Part shown: positions 43,461 to 51,842 of the stretch, piece by piece
Layout: every line of letters starts with the position of its first letter
How positions within the stretch are numbered: the stretch's first letter is position 1
Assembly (NCBI GenBank): GCA_903904005.1
Contig: CAIVAR010000173.1
Coordinates: 28,322-92,321, forward strand
Direction: 5' to 3'
Length of the DNA stretch: 64,000 nt
Source of the DNA: an uncultured Anaeromyxobacter sp.
Lineage (GTDB): Bacteria; Myxococcota; Myxococcia; Myxococcales; Anaeromyxobacteraceae
Position numbers and translations under genes: made by a program
Notes under the pieces: generated by a model
Databases searched by the model: none
Told to the model about the DNA's origin: nothing
What the model saw: the letters and a program-made list of their open reading frames with translations, nothing else

Positions 43461-44767
43461 TCTGCGTTCTCGGTCACGTACTCGTGACTCCGGTCGGCGC
43501 CGAGCACCTCGGCCGACCCGTCGCCGAGTCCGAGGTCGACCTCGATCTCCACGGACCGCTCGTGGGGCGGGTAGTCCACCGGCGGCCGGAAGGTGAGGCC
43601 GTCCGGGGGAGGGACCGAGGCGTAGAGCTCGGCCTCCTTCATGTGGAGGTGGAGGCGCCGCTCGGTCTCCGGGTCGAGGCGCATGGCCCCCTTCTCGAAG
43701 ATGGTCTCCCCCCCCAGGCGCAGCCGGACCGCGGCCGGGTCGAGCGGCAGGCCGGTACGCCCGGCCTGCTTGCCGATGGCGGCGAGCAGGCGCCCCACGT
43801 TGGGGTCGTTGCCGTTCACCGCGCACTGAACCAGCGGTGAATTGACCACGGCCTTGCCGATCTCCCGCGCCACCCGCCGGTCCGGGGCCCCGCGGACCAC
43901 CACGTGGAGGACGTGGTGCACCCCCTCGCCGTTGCGGACCACGTCCTCGGCGAGGTCGCGGGCCACGCGGGCGAGCGCCTCCCGGAAGGCGCGCGGATCG
44001 GGCGAGGGGCGGCGCATCGACGAGACGAGCGCCACGGTGTCGGAGGTGCTCGTGTCCGAGTCGACGGTGATGCACTGGAAGCTGCCCTCGACGGCCTCGT
44101 CGAGCGCTGCGCGCAGCTCGTCGCGCGGGACGGCCAGGTCGGTGAGCAGGTAGACGAGCATGGTGGCGAGGTCGGGCTCGATCATGCCCGCCCCCTTGGC
44201 GATGCCCACGATGCTCCCCTCCCCCACCGCGGCACGCCGCACCTTGGGATAGAGGTCGGTGGTGAGGATGGCCTCGGCGGCCGGCAGGATGCTCACCGAC
44301 TGGAGCGCGGCCACCGCCGCGGGCATGGCCTCGACCATGGCCTTCACCGGGAGTCTCCAGCCGATGACCCCCGTGGAGCTGGGGAGGACCTCGCGGGGCC
44401 CGACGCCGAGCAGGCGCGCCGCCGCGGCGGCCACCTCCTCGGCCGCCTCCACGCCGCCGGGCGCACACACGTTCGAGACCTTGTTGTTCACCACCCAGGC
44501 GGCGAGGCGCGGGCCGGAGAGTCGCTCCCGGCCCACCAGCACCGGCGCGCCGGGGAAGGCGTTGCGGGTGAACTTGGCGGCGAAGGACGGGGTGGGCACG
44601 TCGACGGCGAGGATGGCCAGGTTCATCCGGGCCGGCTTCGGGACCTCGACGGGCGTGAACTCGAGTCGGGCGGTCCCGACGCGGAAGCCGTCGGGGAGGC
44701 GGGACTGGGTCTCGAGCCAGGCCCGATGCTGGGCGCGGCTCGAGAACGTCAGCTGGGTGCTGGGCAT
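43448..44767 (-). CDS. argJ: Arginine biosynthesis bifunctional protein ArgJ
   Basis: A 439-residue glutamate/ornithine N-acetyltransferase. The autocleavage site is Thr202 in KGAGMIEPDLATMLV, which becomes the nucleophile of the beta chain. VNNKVSNVCAPGG, GSFQCITVDSDTSTSDT and CAVNGNDPNVGR are strong family words, and the end is SHEYVTENADYRS. It transfers acetyl from N-acetylornithine to glutamate in the cyclic arginine pathway. It is about 30-40 residues longer than usual, mainly in an N-terminal lead and around residue 90. No other arg gene is in the window. Confidence 0.95.
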   Translation of the reverse strand: MPSTQLTFSSRAQHRAWLETQSRLPDGFRVGTARLEFTPVEVPKPARMNLAILAVDVPTPSFAAKFTRNAFPGAPVLVGRERLSGPRLAAWVVNNKVSNVCAPGGVEAAEEVAAAAARLLGVGPREVLPSSTGVIGWRLPVKAMVEAMPAAVAALQSVSILPAAEAILTTDLYPKVRRAAVGEGSIVGIAKGAGMIEPDLATMLVYLLTDLAVPRDELRAALDEAVEGSFQCITVDSDTSTSDTVALVSSMRRPSPDPRAFREALARVARDLAEDVVRNGEGVHHVLHVVVRGAPDRRVAREIGKAVVNSPLVQCAVNGNDPNVGRLLAAIGKQAGRTGLPLDPAAVRLRLGGETIFEKGAMRLDPETERRLHLHMKEAELYASVPPPDGLTFRPPVDYPPHERSVEIEVDLGLGDGSAEVLGADRSHEYVTENADYRS

Positions 44768-44892
44768 GGGGCCCCATCCAATCGTCGGCGCGGCGCGAGG
44801 TCAACCCCGATCGGGGCCCCGGGTGGTGCGCGCGGGCCCCGCCGGTTAGAACCCGCGCTTCGCCGTCGACCCCATCCCATGGAGAAGAACCG

Positions 44893-45228
44893 ATGAAGAA
44901 CGCCGTTCGCCTGCTGCTCGTCACCTGCCTGGCCGTGCCCACCCTCGCCCTCGCCCAGATCCCCTCCGCGGCCGATCTCAAGGCCCAGGGGAACGCCGCC
45001 GCCGGCCAGGCCGGCACCGCCGCCAAGGCCCAGGCCGACTCGACCGGGACGCAGATCAAGAACACCGCCAAGACCGAGGGCAAGAAGCAGTCGAAGAAGG
45101 GCGTGGACGCCGGGGCCGCCAAGGCCGGCTCGGTGGGCGCCGCCGTCGCCCCGACCGCCACCGACGTCGCCGGCAAGGGTGTCGACACGGGCGTCGACAA
45201 GGCCGCCGACAAGGTCGGCATCAAGTAG
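44893..45228 (+). CDS. Small exported Ala/Lys-rich protein
   Basis: A 111-residue protein with a clean signal peptide (residues 1-21, ending ALAQ). The mature part is low-complexity, almost without aromatic residues, rich in Ala, Lys, Gly and Thr, with repeated units such as AAKAQADSTGTQ and GVDTGVDKAADKVG. It resembles hydrophilic LEA-like or entericidin-like envelope proteins in composition only. A strong hairpin follows its stop. Function unknown; it stands alone. Confidence 0.6.
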   Translation: MKNAVRLLLVTCLAVPTLALAQIPSAADLKAQGNAAAGQAGTAAKAQADSTGTQIKNTAKTEGKKQSKKGVDAGAAKAGSVGAAVAPTATDVAGKGVDTGVDKAADKVGIK

Positions 45229-45252
45229 ACCCTTCTTTCCTTCGGGAATCCG

Positions 45253-45284
45253 CGGCCCCGCCGGGTTTGACCCTGGCGGGGCCG
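45253..45284 (+). terminator. GC-rich hairpin after the Ala/Lys-rich protein gene
   Basis: Ten-base perfect arms CGGCCCCGCC (45253-45262) and GGCGGGGCCG (45275-45284) flank a 12-base loop whose GGG/CCC can extend the stem. It lies 24 bases after the stop and before the next promoter. There is no T-run after it, so it may be an imperfect intrinsic terminator or an mRNA-stabilising stem. Confidence 0.55.
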
Positions 45285-45318
45285 TATCACGTCCGGTGCG
45301 GGGTGCTACGCTCGGGGC

Positions 45319-46464
45319 ATGGCTCCCGCGGGTCGCCCCCCCGAGGCACCGGCCGCGATGGAGACATCGCGGGAGGGGGACTCGACGCTGGTCCTCCGGC
45401 TGAGCGGCACCTGGCGCCTCTCCGGCACGCTCCCCGCCGTCTCCGAGGTCGACGGGGAACTCGCCCGGCTGCCCGCCTCGACCCTCCGCGTCGAGGCGTC
45501 GGGGGTGGCCGGTTGGGACAGCGGGCTCGTGGTCTTCCTCTACGGGGTGCTCGAGGCCTGCCGCGCCCGGGCCATCCCGGTGACCCACGCCGACCTTCCG
45601 GGAACCCTCACCCGCATGCTGGCCCTGGTGCAGGAGCCGGCGCTCCCCCCCTCGGTCCCCGGGGCGCCCCGGGGATGGCTGGAGCGGCTGGGGCGGCGGG
45701 CCCTCGTCTGGCGGGAGCGTTCCCGCGCGGTCGCCCTCTTCGTCGGGGAGACCACCGTGGCGCTCGGTCGGTTCGTCGTCGGGCGCGCCCGCTTCCGGGG
45801 GCAGGACCTCGGGCTCCTCTTCGAGGGGGCCGGACCGGGCGCGCTGCCCATCGTGGCGCTCGTGAACTTCCTCGTCGGGATCATCCTCGCCTTCGTCGGC
45901 ATCACCCAGCTCCGCCGCTTCGGGGCCGAATACTACGTGGCCGACATCGTGGGGATCGCGGTGGTGCGGGACATGGCGGCGCTCATCACCGCGGTGGTGC
46001 TCGCCGGGCGGAGCGGCGCCTCCTACGCCGCCCAGATCGCCACCATGAAGGTCACCCAGGAGGTGGACGCACTGCGCACGCTGGGCATCTCGCCGGTGGA
46101 GTTCCTGGTGGTGCCCCGTCTCGTCGCCCTGACCCTCATGATGCCCTTCCTCACCCTCTTCGCCGACCTGATGGGCATCCTGGGCGGCGCGGCGGTGGGC
46201 ACGACGATGATGAACCAGGCGCTCGCCGCCTACCTGCGCCAGACCTCCCACTCGGTCTCCACCGGCGACATCGCCGGCGGCCTCGCGAAGTCGGCGGTGT
46301 ACGGCGCCCTCATCGCGCTGACCGGCACGGCCCGCGGGCTCGAGGCCGAGCGGAGCTCGGAGCGGGTGGGCGAGGCCGCCACCAAGGCGGTGGTCACCGG
46401 CGTCGTCGCCATCATCGCGGCGTGCGGCATCTTCCAGTACGTCTTCTTCCTCTTCGGGTGGTGA
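45319..46464 (+). CDS. mlaE: MlaE-type ABC permease with N-terminal STAS domain
   Basis: A 381-residue protein. Residues about 15-100 are a STAS domain (LVLRLSGTWRLSGTLP, VAGWDSGLVVFLYG), the part that in E. coli is the separate MlaB. Residues about 135-381 are the MlaE permease with five helices, IVALVNFLVGIILAFVG, EVDALRTLGISPVEFLVVPR and GGLAKSAVYGALIAL. With the ATPase and MCE protein downstream it forms a phospholipid transporter of the inner membrane. Its stop overlaps the ATPase GTG. Confidence 0.9.
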   Translation: MAPAGRPPEAPAAMETSREGDSTLVLRLSGTWRLSGTLPAVSEVDGELARLPASTLRVEASGVAGWDSGLVVFLYGVLEACRARAIPVTHADLPGTLTRMLALVQEPALPPSVPGAPRGWLERLGRRALVWRERSRAVALFVGETTVALGRFVVGRARFRGQDLGLLFEGAGPGALPIVALVNFLVGIILAFVGITQLRRFGAEYYVADIVGIAVVRDMAALITAVVLAGRSGASYAAQIATMKVTQEVDALRTLGISPVEFLVVPRLVALTLMMPFLTLFADLMGILGGAAVGTTMMNQALAAYLRQTSHSVSTGDIAGGLAKSAVYGALIALTGTARGLEAERSSERVGEAATKAVVTGVVAIIAACGIFQYVFFLFGW

Positions 46465-47228
46465 ACGTGGACGACGCGATCCTCGGCGTGCGCGACCTGA
46501 CGATGGCCTTCGGCGAGCGGGTCGTCATGGAGGGGCTCGACTTCCGGATCCGGCGCGGCGAGATCTACGTGGTGATGGGCGGCAGCGGCTGCGGCAAGAG
46601 CACGCTGCTCCGCCACATGCTGGGGCTCGAGGAGCCACGATCCGGCGAGGTCCTCTACGGGAGCGAGAGCTTCACCCGGGCCGGGGCGGCCGACCGGGAG
46701 CGGCTCCTGCGGCGGGTGGGCGTGCTCTACCAGGGCAGCGCGCTCTGGACCTCGATGACCCTCGCCGAGAACGTGGCGCTGCCGCTCCAGCAGTTCACGA
46801 AGCTCTCCCCCTCCCGCATCCAGGAGGTGGTGGAGCTGAAGCTCGCGCTGGTTGGGCTCCACGGCTTCGAGGCCTTCCACCCCTGGGAACTGTCCGGGGG
46901 CATGCAGAAGCGGGCCGGCCTGGCCCGTGCCATCGCGCTCGACCCGGAGATCCTCTTCATCGACGAGCCCTCGGCGAGCCTCGACCCGCCGACCGGGCGG
47001 CGGCTCGATCGGCTCATCCTGGAGCTGCGGGACGCGCTCGGCACGACGGTGGTGGTGGTCACCCACGACGTGGCGAGCATCCTCGGGATCGCCACCCGGG
47101 CCCTCTTCCTCGACGGCGAGACCCGGCGGGCCATCGCCGAGGGGCCCCCTGCCGAGCTTCGCGATCACGGCCCGGACCCCGTCCGGGCCTTCTTTGCCGG
47201 GGGGAAGGCCCCCGCGGCGAGTCCCTGA
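46461..47228 (+). CDS. mlaF: MlaF-type ABC transporter ATPase
   Basis: A 255-residue ATPase. Walker A GGSGCGKST is at 40-48, the signature LSGGMQKRAGLARAIAL follows, Walker B is ILFIDEPSASLD, and the switch His is in VVVVTHDV. The GMQKR form is typical of Mla/Mce ATPases. It powers lipid movement by the permease encoded just before it. GTG at 46461 overlaps the permease stop; another GTG two codons later is also possible. Confidence 0.93.
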   Translation: MNVDDAILGVRDLTMAFGERVVMEGLDFRIRRGEIYVVMGGSGCGKSTLLRHMLGLEEPRSGEVLYGSESFTRAGAADRERLLRRVGVLYQGSALWTSMTLAENVALPLQQFTKLSPSRIQEVVELKLALVGLHGFEAFHPWELSGGMQKRAGLARAIALDPEILFIDEPSASLDPPTGRRLDRLILELRDALGTTVVVVTHDVASILGIATRALFLDGETRRAIAEGPPAELRDHGPDPVRAFFAGGKAPAASP

Positions 47229-47237
47229 GGAGCTCCC

Positions 47238-48194
47238 ATGGCGCGCAGGTTCAATCCCCGGCTGGTCGGCGCCTTCGTCCTGGCAGCCACGGTGCTCGGC
47301 GTCCTGGCCGCGGTCTGGCTCGGATCGAACCGGGTCTTCCAGCGCAAGGTCCGGTTCGTGGTGGTCTTCTCGCAGGAGATCGCCGGCCTGGAGGTCGACT
47401 CTCCGGTGAAGTTCCGCGGCGTCCCGGTCGGGAGGGTGGCGAGCATCCACCTCTCCATCGGCTCGCCGGAGGCGCCGCTCCAGGAGCTCTTCATGCCGGT
47501 GGTGATCGAGCTCAACCAGTCCCGCATCCAGGAGATGGGGGAGGCGACCGACCTCGGCAACCCGGAGGTGGTGAAGACGCTCGTGGCCCACGGGCTCCGG
47601 GCGCGGCTCGCCCTCGAGAGCTTCCTCTCGGGGCGGCGCTACGTCGACCTCGACATCGTGTCCGACGCCCTGCCGCCCCCGCCTCCCCCGTTCCCCCTCC
47701 CCTACCCGGTCATCCCGGTCCAGGTCGAGCCGGGGTTGCAGGCGCTCCAGTCGGACGCCGCCCGCGTGCTCGGAAAGCTGCAGGCGCTCGACCTCGAGGG
47801 GCTCATCGTCGACCTGCGGACGGCGGCGCGGGGCGTGAGCCGGGCCTCGGGGAGCATCGACGTGGCGGGGCAGGGGCTGCCCCGCACGCTCGAGAGCATG
47901 GACCGTGCGCTCGTCGCCATCCGCGATGCGGCCCGCACCCTCGAGCGGGAGGTCCCGAACGTGGCTGGCGACGCCCGGGCGGCGATGCAGCGGCTGGCGG
48001 CGGCCCTCGACCAGCTCGACGGGACCCTGCGGGAGGTGAAGCTCACGCTCGCGCCGGGGGCGCCGGTCCCCGCCCAGCTCGAGCAGACGCTTCGCGAGGT
48101 GGGCCAGGCGGCCCGGTCGCTCCGGGTGCTGGCCGACAGCCTGGAGCGGGACCCGAGCCAGATCGTCCGCGGCCGTCCGGAGGGAAAGCCATGA
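47238..48194 (+). CDS. mlaD: MlaD-type MCE-domain protein
   Basis: A 318-residue protein with one N-terminal anchor helix (about residues 9-28), an MCE domain (about 38-145, with EVDSPVKFRGVPVGRV and ARLALESFLSGRRYVDLDI), a Pro-rich spacer with six consecutive Pro, and a long helical C-terminal part of about 150 residues. MCE proteins form hexameric rings that carry lipid across the periplasm; the long helix could build a needle or tube as in PqiB/LetB types. It follows the ATPase by nine bases and overlaps the lipoprotein gene by four. Confidence 0.9.
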   Translation: MARRFNPRLVGAFVLAATVLGVLAAVWLGSNRVFQRKVRFVVVFSQEIAGLEVDSPVKFRGVPVGRVASIHLSIGSPEAPLQELFMPVVIELNQSRIQEMGEATDLGNPEVVKTLVAHGLRARLALESFLSGRRYVDLDIVSDALPPPPPPFPLPYPVIPVQVEPGLQALQSDAARVLGKLQALDLEGLIVDLRTAARGVSRASGSIDVAGQGLPRTLESMDRALVAIRDAARTLEREVPNVAGDARAAMQRLAAALDQLDGTLREVKLTLAPGAPVPAQLEQTLREVGQAARSLRVLADSLERDPSQIVRGRPEGKP

Positions 48195-48766
48195 GAGCCA
48201 CCGCCGCCGTCCTCGCCGCCCTGTCGGTCCTCCCCGCCTGCCTGGGTCCGAGGACCGACACCGCCCGTTACTTCACCCTCCCGCCCGCCGGACCCGCATC
48301 GACCGCGACGGCCGTTCCGTCGCTGGGGCTGGGGCCGATCGTGCTGCCCCCGTACCTGTCTCGGCCGGAGGTGGCCACCCGGCTCGGGCCGGAGCAGGTC
48401 GCCTTCTCCGCGAACGATCGATGGGCGGCGCCGCTCGAGGAACTGGCCGTCCAGGCGCTCGGCGAGGAGCTCCGCGCCCGGCTGCCCGCACGGGAGGTCC
48501 TGCGCTGGCCCTGGCCCCTGGGCAATCCCCCGGAGGTGGCGGTCGCCGTCGAGATCCTGCGCTTCGAGGCGGACGCCGCGGGCGGGGGCACGGTCCAGGC
48601 CCGCTGGACGGTCACGCGTCGTGGGAATCCCCCGGTCCGGGGCGAGACGCGGGTGCAGGAACCGGGCAAGCCGGGTGACGTCCCGGGCTCCGTGGCCGCC
48701 CTGGGACGCGGACTCGGGGTGCTGGCCGCCGACCTCGCGGCGGCGGCCCGCGGACCCGCCAACTGA
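48191..48766 (+). CDS. PqiC-like lipoprotein of the MCE transporter
   Basis: A 191-residue lipoprotein with lipobox LPAC (Cys17). The mature part has YFTLPP, LGLGPIVLPPYLSRPEVATRL and WAAPLEELAVQALGEEL, the pattern of PqiC/ABC-type transport auxiliary lipoproteins (DUF330). It should sit in the outer membrane and receive lipid from, or dock, the MCE protein. ATG overlaps the MCE gene's stop; it closes the four-gene operon. Confidence 0.85.
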   Translation: MRATAAVLAALSVLPACLGPRTDTARYFTLPPAGPASTATAVPSLGLGPIVLPPYLSRPEVATRLGPEQVAFSANDRWAAPLEELAVQALGEELRARLPAREVLRWPWPLGNPPEVAVAVEILRFEADAAGGGTVQARWTVTRRGNPPVRGETRVQEPGKPGDVPGSVAALGRGLGVLAADLAAAARGPAN

Positions 48767-48829
48767 CCCCTCCCCTTTCGCCCGGATTCGTGGTTTGTAC
48801 GGGGCCTCGCTCGCCTTCCGGAGGCCACC

Positions 48830-51019
48830 TTGAAGAGAGTTGCCGCGCCGTTCCTGCTCGCCGTCCTTTGCCTCGCTCCCGTAGCCACACACGCCGACGG
48901 CGGCATGTGGATGCCCCAGCAGATGACCGACCTGGCCCCCCGGCTGAAGAAGCTGGGCTTCCAGGGCAACGCCAAGGCCTTCTCCGACCTCACCGGCATG
49001 CCCATGGGCGCCGTGGTCTCGCTGGGCGGCTGCAGCGCGTCCTTCGTCTCGAAGGATGGCCTCATCATCACGAACCACCACTGCGTCACCGGCGCGCTCC
49101 AGTACAACGCCACGCCGGAGCGGAACGCCGTGAAGGAGGGCTTCCTCGCGGCGACCCGCGAGGAGGAGGCCTGGGCCGGACCCGGCTCCCGCGTGTCGGT
49201 CACCGTGGCCGTCCGCGAGGTGACGAAGGACGTGCTCGGCAAGCTCCCCGCCGACCTCACCGACATCCAGCGGCAGCAGGCCATCGAGAAGAAGGCCAAG
49301 GAGCTCACCGCCGCCTGCGAGAAGGAGGGGCTCCGCTGCCGCGTGGCCTCGTTCTTCGAGGGGCTCAAGTGGTTCGAGATCGCCCAGGTCGAACTGAAGG
49401 ACGTGCGGCTCGTCTACGCGCCCCCCTCGTCGATCGGCAACTACGGCGGCGAGACCGACAACTGGCGCTGGCCCCGCCACACCGCCGACTTCGCCTTCCT
49501 CCGGGCGTACGTGGGCAAGGACGGGAAGGCGGCCAACTTCGACAAGTCGAACGTCCCCTTCAAGCCCAAGCACTTCCTGACCGTCGACCCGGCCGGCGCG
49601 AGCCCCGGCGACGTGGTGGTGGTGGCCGGCTACCCCGGGCGCACCGAGCGCCACGTGACCGCCCGCGAGATGAAGGACACCATCGAGTGGAACTACCCGC
49701 GGGTGGTCCGCCGCTACGGCGACATGCTGGCGATCCTGGCCGAGCAGTCGAAGGGGTCGAAGGAGACCGAGATCAAGGTCGCGCTGCGGGTCCGCGGTCT
49801 CGCCAACTCCATGAAGAACCGGCAGGGCGTCCTCGAGGGGGCGAAGAAGGGGAAGCTCCTCGACAAGAAGGCGGCCGCGGAGGCCGAACTGCAGGCCTGG
49901 ATCGACGCCGATTCCTCCCGCAAGAAGAAGTACGGCACCGTCATCGCGGCGATGAACGACCTCCAGGCGATGCGGGAGGCGGTCCGCGAGCGGGACGCCA
50001 CGCTCGCCGCCCTCTACATGAACTCCTCGCTGCTGGGCTCGGCCCGCAGCCTGCGCCGGCTCGCCGAGGAGCGGCAGAAGCCCGACGCCGACCGTGAGCC
50101 GGAGTTCCAGCAGCGCAACTGGGACCGGCTGCGCGAGGGGCAGGAGCGGCTCCAGCGGACGCTCGACCTCGGCGCCGACCGCGCCCTGCTCCGCTACGCG
50201 CTGCTCGAGGCCGCCGCGCTGCCCCAGTCGCAGCGCATCGAGGCGCTCGACGCCCTCATCGGCATGACCGCCGGGCTCGCCGAGGCGGAGTCGAAGGCCA
50301 AGGTCGACGCCTGGCTCGTGACCCTCTACGGGACGCCCTCGAAGATCGCCGACCAGAAGGCGCGGCTGGCCCTCTTCGACGCCAAGCCCGAGGAGGTGCT
50401 CGCCACGAAGGACCCGTTCCTCGACCTGGCCGCGGCGCTCGCCCCGCTCGACAAGCAGAACCGGGACGCCGCCAAGGCCCGCGGCGGCGCCATGTCGCGC
50501 CTCGGCCCGGTGTACATGCAGGCCATGCTCGACAAGGCGGGCGGCCTCGTCGCCCCCGACGCGAACTCCACGCTCCGCGTCACCTTCGGCACCGTGAAGG
50601 GGGTCTCGCCGCAGGACGGCATCTTCTACCTTCCCCAGACCACCCTGCAGGGCGTGGTGGCCAAGGCGAAGAAGGGCGACCCCGAGTTCGACGCCCCGCC
50701 CTCGCTCCTCGCTGCGGCGGCCCAGGTGCTCGCCACCGGCAAGGGTCCGTTCGTCGACCCGAAGCTCGGCGACGTCCCCGTCGACTTCCTCTCCGACGTC
50801 GACACCACCGGCGGAAACTCCGGCTCGGCGGTGCTGAACGGCAAGGGGAAGCTCGTGGGGCTCCTCTTCGACGGGACTTACGAGACCATCGCCTCCGACC
50901 TGCTCTTCGACCCGGTCAACACCCGCTCCATCCAGGTCGACATCCGCTACGTCCTCTGGGTGGCGAGCCAGGTCTCCGGGGCCACCCGCGTGGTCGAGGA
51001 GCTGGGCGTCAAGCCGTAG
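48830..51019 (+). CDS. S46-family dipeptidyl-peptidase (DPP7-like)
   Basis: A 729-residue secreted serine peptidase with a signal peptide (residues 1-22). The chymotrypsin-like triad is His84 in NHHC, the Asp in WPRHTADF, and Ser664 in TTGGNSGSAV. The residue 18 positions after the Ser is Gly682 (LLFDG), which in this family marks DPP7 with hydrophobic P1 preference, against Arg in the acidic-specific DPP11. The helical domain that caps the N-end of substrates lies between. TTG at 48830 with GGAGG five bases upstream sets the start. It should feed the cell dipeptides from extracellular protein. Confidence 0.92.
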   Translation: MKRVAAPFLLAVLCLAPVATHADGGMWMPQQMTDLAPRLKKLGFQGNAKAFSDLTGMPMGAVVSLGGCSASFVSKDGLIITNHHCVTGALQYNATPERNAVKEGFLAATREEEAWAGPGSRVSVTVAVREVTKDVLGKLPADLTDIQRQQAIEKKAKELTAACEKEGLRCRVASFFEGLKWFEIAQVELKDVRLVYAPPSSIGNYGGETDNWRWPRHTADFAFLRAYVGKDGKAANFDKSNVPFKPKHFLTVDPAGASPGDVVVVAGYPGRTERHVTAREMKDTIEWNYPRVVRRYGDMLAILAEQSKGSKETEIKVALRVRGLANSMKNRQGVLEGAKKGKLLDKKAAAEAELQAWIDADSSRKKKYGTVIAAMNDLQAMREAVRERDATLAALYMNSSLLGSARSLRRLAEERQKPDADREPEFQQRNWDRLREGQERLQRTLDLGADRALLRYALLEAAALPQSQRIEALDALIGMTAGLAEAESKAKVDAWLVTLYGTPSKIADQKARLALFDAKPEEVLATKDPFLDLAAALAPLDKQNRDAAKARGGAMSRLGPVYMQAMLDKAGGLVAPDANSTLRVTFGTVKGVSPQDGIFYLPQTTLQGVVAKAKKGDPEFDAPPSLLAAAAQVLATGKGPFVDPKLGDVPVDFLSDVDTTGGNSGSAVLNGKGKLVGLLFDGTYETIASDLLFDPVNTRSIQVDIRYVLWVASQVSGATRVVEELGVKP

Positions 51020-51031
51020 CCCTGCCCGCAC

Positions 51032-51811
51032 GTGGACCCCGCCCCCGAAGCCGCGGTGCTGCTCGCCCGCCGCCTCGAGCGGGCCCACGCGCTCCAGCTC
51101 GAGCGCACGCGGGCGGCGCGCGGCACCGGTGCCCCTGCGATCGAGGTCGCGGGCGGGCTCTCCGTCTCCCACGGTACCCGCTCGCCGTTCTCGGCGGCCG
51201 TGGGCGTCGGCGTCGGCGCCCGGATCGCGGACGGGGACGTGGACCGGATCGAGGCCCACCTCGGCCAGGGCGGCGGCCCGGTCCGCATCGAGGTGACCCC
51301 TTACACCGACATCTCCCTCACCGAGGAGCTGGCGCGGCGGGGCTACCAGCTGGAGCGCTTCTTCCTGGTCTGGGTGGGCGCACCCGGCGGCGAGCCGCCG
51401 GCGGCCGTCGTCCGGATCGCGGAGCCCTCCGAGGAGCGGGCCTGGGCCGAGCTCTTCTCCCGCGCCTTCCTGGGCGCACCCGCGCAGTCGGATGCCCAGC
51501 GGGAGGGGCTCCGCTGCATGGCGCGCGCGGAGGGGAGCGTCCCCTGGCTCGCCTTCGGCGACGGGGGGCCGGTGGGCGTGGCCCTCTCGTCGGCCGCCGA
51601 CGGCGTGGCCTGGCTATCCGGGGCCGGCGTCCTGCCGGCATCCCGGGGACGGGGCGTCCAGGCGTCGCTCGTCCGGGCCCGGCTTGCCTGGGCCGCGGCG
51701 CACGGGTGCGACCTGGCCGCGTCGGCCACCGAGCCGGGCACGGCCTCCCAGCGGACGCTGGAACGATGTGGTTTCCGGGTCGCCTATCCCAAGGCGGTCC
51801 TGGTTCATTGA
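51032..51811 (+). CDS. GNAT-family N-acetyltransferase
   Basis: A 259-residue protein. The GNAT domain fills about residues 120-259, with VLPASRGRGVQASLVRARL as the acetyl-CoA pyrophosphate loop and TEPGTASQRTLERCGFRVAY as the end motif. The first 110 residues are less typical and may be a degenerate second GNAT fold. The acceptor is unknown. It starts with GTG 12 bases after the peptidase stop, so it may be co-transcribed with it. Confidence 0.82.
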   Translation: MDPAPEAAVLLARRLERAHALQLERTRAARGTGAPAIEVAGGLSVSHGTRSPFSAAVGVGVGARIADGDVDRIEAHLGQGGGPVRIEVTPYTDISLTEELARRGYQLERFFLVWVGAPGGEPPAAVVRIAEPSEERAWAELFSRAFLGAPAQSDAQREGLRCMARAEGSVPWLAFGDGGPVGVALSSAADGVAWLSGAGVLPASRGRGVQASLVRARLAWAAAHGCDLAASATEPGTASQRTLERCGFRVAYPKAVLVH

Positions 51812-51842
51812 GCGCAGGCGGCTCGGGGGGTAGAAGGGACGC

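Noticed and set aside
44805..44816. Palindrome CCCCGATCGGGG upstream of the Ala/Lys-rich gene
   Set aside because: Short GC-only palindromes are frequent by chance at this base composition and no second copy was noticed at a matching place.
47702..51259. Nearly 1200-codon minus-strand frame opposite the MCE, lipoprotein and S46 genes
   Set aside because: Composition is Leu/Gly/Arg/Glu-rich without domain patterns; the plus strand holds clear catalytic motifs.
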